NCBI RefSeq assembly: GCF_002933955.1
Contig: NZ_BEWW01000283.1
Span: forward strand, 1 to 64,000
Length of the DNA stretch: 64,000 bases
From: Prevotella sp. MGM2
Lineage (GTDB): Bacteria > Bacteroidota > Bacteroidia > Bacteroidales > Bacteroidaceae
Reading direction: 5' to 3'
The notes beneath the pieces are model-generated. The model searched no databases. It saw only the letters and a list, made by a program, of their open reading frames with translations, and was not told where the DNA came from. Position 1 is the first letter of the stretch; the number at the start of each line of letters is the position of its first letter. A program made the position numbers and the translations under genes. This document shows positions 60,618 through 64,000 of the stretch, one piece after another.

Positions 60618-61025
60618 ATGGATCAGATTAACAACAACACAGTCCCCGAAGAGCAGGAGGTTATCGCCCCCGAAGAGCACCTCATGTCACCTGAGCAGCT
60701 TGCCGAAATGGAAGCCCTCAAGAACCAGGATCTCTATGGTAATCACGTTAAGAAAATCGGTGAATGTGCCGTAGTGACCGTAGAAGATGAGACCGTAGCT
60801 CTCGAACTGCCGATCACTTATCCCCAGCTGCTTGCAGCCCTTATCAAGCGTAAATACAACGCTGATCAGTCTGAGGCAATTACCGCCAACTTCCTGACCG
60901 CTCGTACTCAGGAGATTTCTGAAGCTAAGGCAGCAGAATATACCACCGAATACGAGGCTTATCAGGCATGGCGCAATAAGTGCAAGGCTGTCGCCAAGGA
61001 AGTGATGGGTATCACTGAAGCGTAA
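60618..61025 (+). CDS. Hypothetical protein, 135 aa
   Basis: Starts MDQINNNTVPEEQEVIAPEE. An acidic N-terminus and helical C-terminal half with high-expression codon bias. Placed after the DGR and before the holin-like gene, within the late operon; possibly a virion or chaperone protein. Unrecognised. Confidence 0.7.
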   Translation: MDQINNNTVPEEQEVIAPEEHLMSPEQLAEMEALKNQDLYGNHVKKIGECAVVTVEDETVALELPITYPQLLAALIKRKYNADQSEAITANFLTARTQEISEAKAAEYTTEYEAYQAWRNKCKAVAKEVMGITEA

Positions 61026-61043
61026 TTAACCGGCAAAACTCGG

Positions 61044-61081
61044 GCCGTCCTTGGATATATTCTGTCCTTGGACGGCTTTTG
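61044..61081 (+). terminator. Terminator after 60618 gene
   Basis: GCCGTCC/GGACGGC 7-bp stem with a 19-nt loop, followed by TTTTG. Confidence 0.75.
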
Positions 61082-61110
61082 TTCAATAATAAACCAACAT
61101 CAGAATCGCA

Positions 61111-61341
61111 ATGAAAAAAATATTTTCCACAATGAAAGAGCGCTGGAAAGCTCAGATGCCCATATTTTTTCAATGGATTATGGGTATTGGAACCAGTGTT
61201 GCCGCTATCGCACTTGCTATACAGATGTCATTGACTTCTGGCGGAGCAACTATCCCCGAATGGTGGGAAACAATATATCCATATCTTATTGGCATAGGTG
61301 CCGGCATGACTGCTACGGCAAAATTCACTCAAAAGCATTAA
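61111..61341 (+). CDS. Holin-like small membrane protein, 76 aa
   Basis: A basic N-terminus (MKKIFSTMKERWKAQ), then two hydrophobic segments (IMGIGTSVAAIALAI and YPYLIGIGAGMTATA) and a basic tail, as in small phage holins. No endolysin was recognised nearby, so the lysis assignment is tentative. Confidence 0.6.
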   Translation: MKKIFSTMKERWKAQMPIFFQWIMGIGTSVAAIALAIQMSLTSGGATIPEWWETIYPYLIGIGAGMTATAKFTQKH

Positions 61342-61350
61342 TCAAGTATA

Positions 61351-62022
61351 ATGGCACAATATCAGGTCCGAAGCGGACAAAACATTTATGACGTAGCCAT
61401 GACTCTTTATGGCAGTGTCGAAGGTATTTTTGACCTGTTGACAAGTAACAGCTGGCTCAACATGGAGACGCCTCTGACCTATGGGATGGTGCTTAATTAC
61501 CATGAAGAGTTTGTTATCAATAAAAACATAGTAATCTGGCTGAAGGACAATAATGTACTTGTTAAAAATGGAGAACATATCTACAATTATCTTGATGTAG
61601 AAAGCTTTATCAAGAATCATATTCAATTATATCATTCAAATTTATATAACTCTCTTTCACTCATGTCATCAGATGAGCAAAACATGTACTGGGAATCTCT
61701 TTATACCCCACGTTTGGTTGTTCATCAGCAAGGTCAGACATCTAATATGATTGTTAAGTTAAAACCTGAAAAACACATGATTGTGGAATGGGGGGATTAC
61801 AGCACCCCACAAATTGTTGAAGGGGAAGAAGAGTTAGAGGTAGAGCATTGTTACAAAGGCAATGGTGAGCATATCATAACTCTTTATGGAGATTTTGAAT
61901 TTGAAAAACTTGATCTTCGGGAGTTGAACGGTGTGTATTATCCACTGGGAACCATTTATGCAGATACCTTCCTATCAGACTTAAAAATTGAGGACTTAAA
62001 TAAACTTATTATAACGCAATGA
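61351..62022 (+). CDS. LysM-like baseplate/tail protein, 223 aa
   Basis: The N-terminal about 50 residues (YQVRSGQNIYDVAMTLYGSV) fit a LysM-like module. The middle is mixed, and the C-terminal part resembles a PKD/Ig-like beta domain (MIVEWGDYSTPQIVEGEEEL). LysM-type proteins are found in contractile-tail baseplates and bind peptidoglycan or link hub and wedge. Overlaps the next gene by 4 nt. Confidence 0.68.
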   Translation: MAQYQVRSGQNIYDVAMTLYGSVEGIFDLLTSNSWLNMETPLTYGMVLNYHEEFVINKNIVIWLKDNNVLVKNGEHIYNYLDVESFIKNHIQLYHSNLYNSLSLMSSDEQNMYWESLYTPRLVVHQQGQTSNMIVKLKPEKHMIVEWGDYSTPQIVEGEEELEVEHCYKGNGEHIITLYGDFEFEKLDLRELNGVYYPLGTIYADTFLSDLKIEDLNKLIITQ

Positions 62023-62975
62023 GAAGTGTAAGTCAAATATATTCAGAAGCCGTCAGCACCAGAAATAATTATTTACAACTGACAGAGCTAAACACCGGGC
62101 GCAGCAACAGCAAACTCAGTATGATCAATTTGCTGACTTATGTTGTTGCTGTCTGTATCCATACTTATGAAGCTATTCTGGATTTGTTTCAGGTTAGAAT
62201 AGCTGAAGTTCTCAATGGTCGTATCAATGGCACACCTGAATGGTATGCTATCATGGCACGAAAATTTCAGTATAACAGCGTCACTGAAACCGGTGATGAA
62301 ATGAGGTTCAATGAAGATACCATGAAGATTGAGTATGTTCAACCAGATACCTCTCATAGAATCATTGAAAAGGCTGCATGGCAAACTGATGATAGAGCGT
62401 TGACACTTAAAGTATGTAAAGCGAATGATAATTCAAATGAAGTCAACAATGGTATTCCATACATGCAGCTTAACGATTATGAGCTTACAGCTTTCAGAAT
62501 GTTCATTCAGCAAATCAAATTTGTAGGGGCTGACATCTATTGTGAAAGTTCGCCGGGCGATATTGTAACCATTGTTGCCGATAAACAAAATCCCATTTTT
62601 TATAATGACAGCTATGTGACAGCTGCACAAGCTCTATCTGAATTGCAACAAGCAATGATAGATTTTGCCAATGAAATGGAATTTAATGGAATGTTTTATT
62701 ATCAATCGGTATTAGATGTAATCAGAAAAACTGAACATATCACTGACATCAGTAACAACATCCGCATCTATATAAGCTCATACAATACCACTGATCGTAA
62801 ATATGATGAGCCGATTGAACTGATAAGTCGTACAAGGCTCAAAAGTGGTTACATCCGTTTACTCGACATCAATTCAGTAATGACTATCAACAGTGATAAT
62901 CTGACGTTGGTTCCGGCATCAAAAATGGACGAATATTTTGCATCCCTGGAAGAAGAACAAGATGATAAACATTGA
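62019..62975 (+). CDS. Putative baseplate wedge protein, 318 aa
   Basis: Starts MRSVSQIYSEAVSTRNNYLQ and contains PEWYAIMARKFQYNS and a beta-rich middle with FVGADIYCESSPGDIV. The layout recalls baseplate J/gp6-like wedge proteins (helical N-term, strand core), but I cannot confirm the family. Overlaps both neighbours, indicating tight co-translation. Confidence 0.65.
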   Translation: MRSVSQIYSEAVSTRNNYLQLTELNTGRSNSKLSMINLLTYVVAVCIHTYEAILDLFQVRIAEVLNGRINGTPEWYAIMARKFQYNSVTETGDEMRFNEDTMKIEYVQPDTSHRIIEKAAWQTDDRALTLKVCKANDNSNEVNNGIPYMQLNDYELTAFRMFIQQIKFVGADIYCESSPGDIVTIVADKQNPIFYNDSYVTAAQALSELQQAMIDFANEMEFNGMFYYQSVLDVIRKTEHITDISNNIRIYISSYNTTDRKYDEPIELISRTRLKSGYIRLLDINSVMTINSDNLTLVPASKMDEYFASLEEEQDDKH

Positions 62976-63606
62976 CTTTACAAATATTGACAACGCAAAG
63001 CTAATAGGCAGGCTATTGCCATTTTGGGCAAGGGGAAAGAAAATCTCCTTGCTCCTTCAGGCAATCCTCAGCCCCATCGCATCTGCACACAATAGATTTA
63101 AGATATGGGGGCTTCAGAAATTCATAGAGTGCCAGGTGACAGCTCAAAAATCATCTCTTGAATGGTATCTGAAATATCGTCTTAAATCACATTTCCAGAA
63201 TGAAAATGATACTTTCTTTATCACCCAGGGTATCAATGAATCAGTATCTTGTTTCAGTAGTGATATCTGGAGAAACGGTTTGCACTGGGATAATTCCCTG
63301 CGTTGGTTTATCGACACAGAACCGTTAGTCAACATGAACATGAACCTTACTTGCATCAATACAGGTTTATGGGAAAACAGAATGTTATGGAACAATGCTT
63401 TGCTTTGGGATAATGAAAACAATGGCAAAAAATACAACGATGCTTATCTGGAATCCATTGATCAGACCAATGTATATGCTCCCGCAATAATTGATACAGT
63501 CAATTACAATCATGAAGATTATGAACGAGACATCAGAAACATTATGTCTAAGTTTATGATTAACTTCAACAAAATCAACATAATTGTCGCTGATACAGAA
63601 TATTAA
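62962..63606 (+). CDS. Baseplate protein with two W-x5-W-x5-W motifs, 214 aa
   Basis: The start MINIDFTNIDNAKLIGRLLP (ATG 62962) overlaps the previous stop. The opening resembles tail-protein-I-type baseplate proteins (LLPFWARGKK). Two adjacent Trp motifs follow: DIWRNGLHW (RWF) and GLWENRMLW (LWDN), near 63264 and 63365. It shares this motif with the fibre genes, so it is a candidate attachment platform. Confidence 0.72.
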   Translation: MINIDFTNIDNAKLIGRLLPFWARGKKISLLLQAILSPIASAHNRFKIWGLQKFIECQVTAQKSSLEWYLKYRLKSHFQNENDTFFITQGINESVSCFSSDIWRNGLHWDNSLRWFIDTEPLVNMNMNLTCINTGLWENRMLWNNALLWDNENNGKKYNDAYLESIDQTNVYAPAIIDTVNYNHEDYERDIRNIMSKFMINFNKINIIVADTEY

Positions 63607-63625
63607 TCAATATAACCAATAGATT

Positions 63626-63883
63626 ATGAAAGTGTTTAATTACAAGAGCGACTATGCTCATCAGACCAGCCTCAAGAAGCAAGAAACCCAGGTGAAGGAA
63701 GAGCCGGGAATAGCGACTACCTCGCCAATAATAACCCATGAAGCCAATGTTGGAAATCAAGTTCAGAGAGGGGGAGAAGGAGAAGCTATTACAAAAGCCT
63801 CAGAAAAAGCCCCTTCGCAAAAAAAGACGAAAACTAAAAAAGAAACGAGGCCCGAAAGCTATCAGCCGGAAGAAACGATTTAA
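63626..63883 (+). CDS. Hypothetical low-complexity protein, 85 aa
   Basis: Starts MKVFNYKSDYAHQTSLKKQE and is lysine/glutamate/threonine-rich, probably disordered. The 3' half overlaps a second ORF in the +1 frame (63738 onward), so the same DNA appears to encode two proteins. Confidence 0.55.
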   Translation: MKVFNYKSDYAHQTSLKKQETQVKEEPGIATTSPIITHEANVGNQVQRGGEGEAITKASEKAPSQKKTKTKKETRPESYQPEETI

Positions 63884-64000
63884 GTTTATCGAAACTCAGG
63901 TAGGACATTTTCTATATGTTTATGCGCCATTGCAATATTGTCTTTTAATTGAGTATTATCAGGCAATGAAAATGGTTGGCAGACATCAAGGTATTAGCTA
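63738..64000 (+). CDS. Overlapping basic ORF running off the window (partial)
   Basis: ATG at 63738 in the +1 frame relative to the 63626 gene. It opens MKPMLEIKFREGEKEKLLQK, then a very basic K/R run, then ordered-looking sequence (FIETQVGHFLYVYAPLQYCL) and has no stop to the window end. A genuine gene or the start of the next late gene is likely; product unknown. Confidence 0.55.
   Translation, partial: MKPMLEIKFREGEKEKLLQKPQKKPLRKKRRKLKKKRGPKAISRKKRFKFIETQVGHFLYVYAPLQYCLLIEYYQAMKMVGRHQGIS

Noticed and set aside
61068-61391. A longer alternative-frame ORF overlapping the holin-like gene
   Set aside because: Cys/His/Asn-rich translation without leader or membrane pattern; the 76-aa frame has two hydrophobic segments and an A-rich leader.

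Overview
The window is part of a large contractile-tailed (myovirus) phage or prophage of a Bacteroidales host. Evidence for the phage is a long rightward run of head, tail, baseplate and fibre genes: a Mu gp29-like portal, a Mu F-like protein, a ClpP-type prohead protease, a capsid protein, sheath, tube, a 2214-residue tape measure and hub/spike proteins. Evidence for the host is the A-rich leaders without strong Shine-Dalgarno sites, one TAnnTTTG promoter-like box, and families common in gut Bacteroidales elements (PcfJ/PcfK, DUF4494, DUF6046). A tyrosine recombinase and a dUTPase suggest a temperate life style. No terminase, polymerase or helicase was recognised, so the genome continues beyond the window.

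Layout. About 0-20.2 kb is leftward: some 40 tightly packed, often overlapping, mostly unrecognised small acidic genes. Among them are PcfK/PcfJ-like genes, a first reverse transcriptase (RT, 4899-6161), a C-type-lectin-like variable protein (9099-9809), a lipoprotein and a secreted protein. About 20.2-22.5 kb is a gene-poor, AT-rich region with operator-like palindromes and a large hairpin. From 22.5 to 29.4 kb there is a mixed control region (winged-helix protein, recombinase, dUTPase, DUF4494). From 29.65 kb to the end lies the rightward late region.

Two RT systems stand out. (1) A complete diversity-generating retroelement (DGR) at 57.5-60.6 kb: variable protein, VR1, hairpin, Avd, template repeat (TR) and RT. 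It has a second, remote target on the opposite strand about 50 kb away (VR2 at 9.1 kb). Every substitution in both VRs relative to the TR falls at a TR adenine. (2) A second, non-DGR RT is followed directly, on its own strand, by about 0.88 kb of non-coding DNA. This holds five tandem units of about 154-180 nt. Each unit has a conserved 18-19 nt box and a long compound hairpin whose sequence differs in every unit while its paired architecture is kept. I recognise no described system that matches this RT-plus-structured-array arrangement. It is the best candidate here for a novel system.

Other points are a programmed -1 frameshift in the tail-assembly chaperone (A AAA AAA at 38899-38905), two divergent tail-sheath-like paralogues flanking the tube gene, a W-x5-W-x5-W motif repeated ten times over four baseplate/fibre genes, a recurrent ACTATTATA motif that often follows terminators (candidate phage promoter), and dispersed GTTTCACTTT operator-like sites. 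All functional assignments were made by eye from the sequence; no database searches were run.
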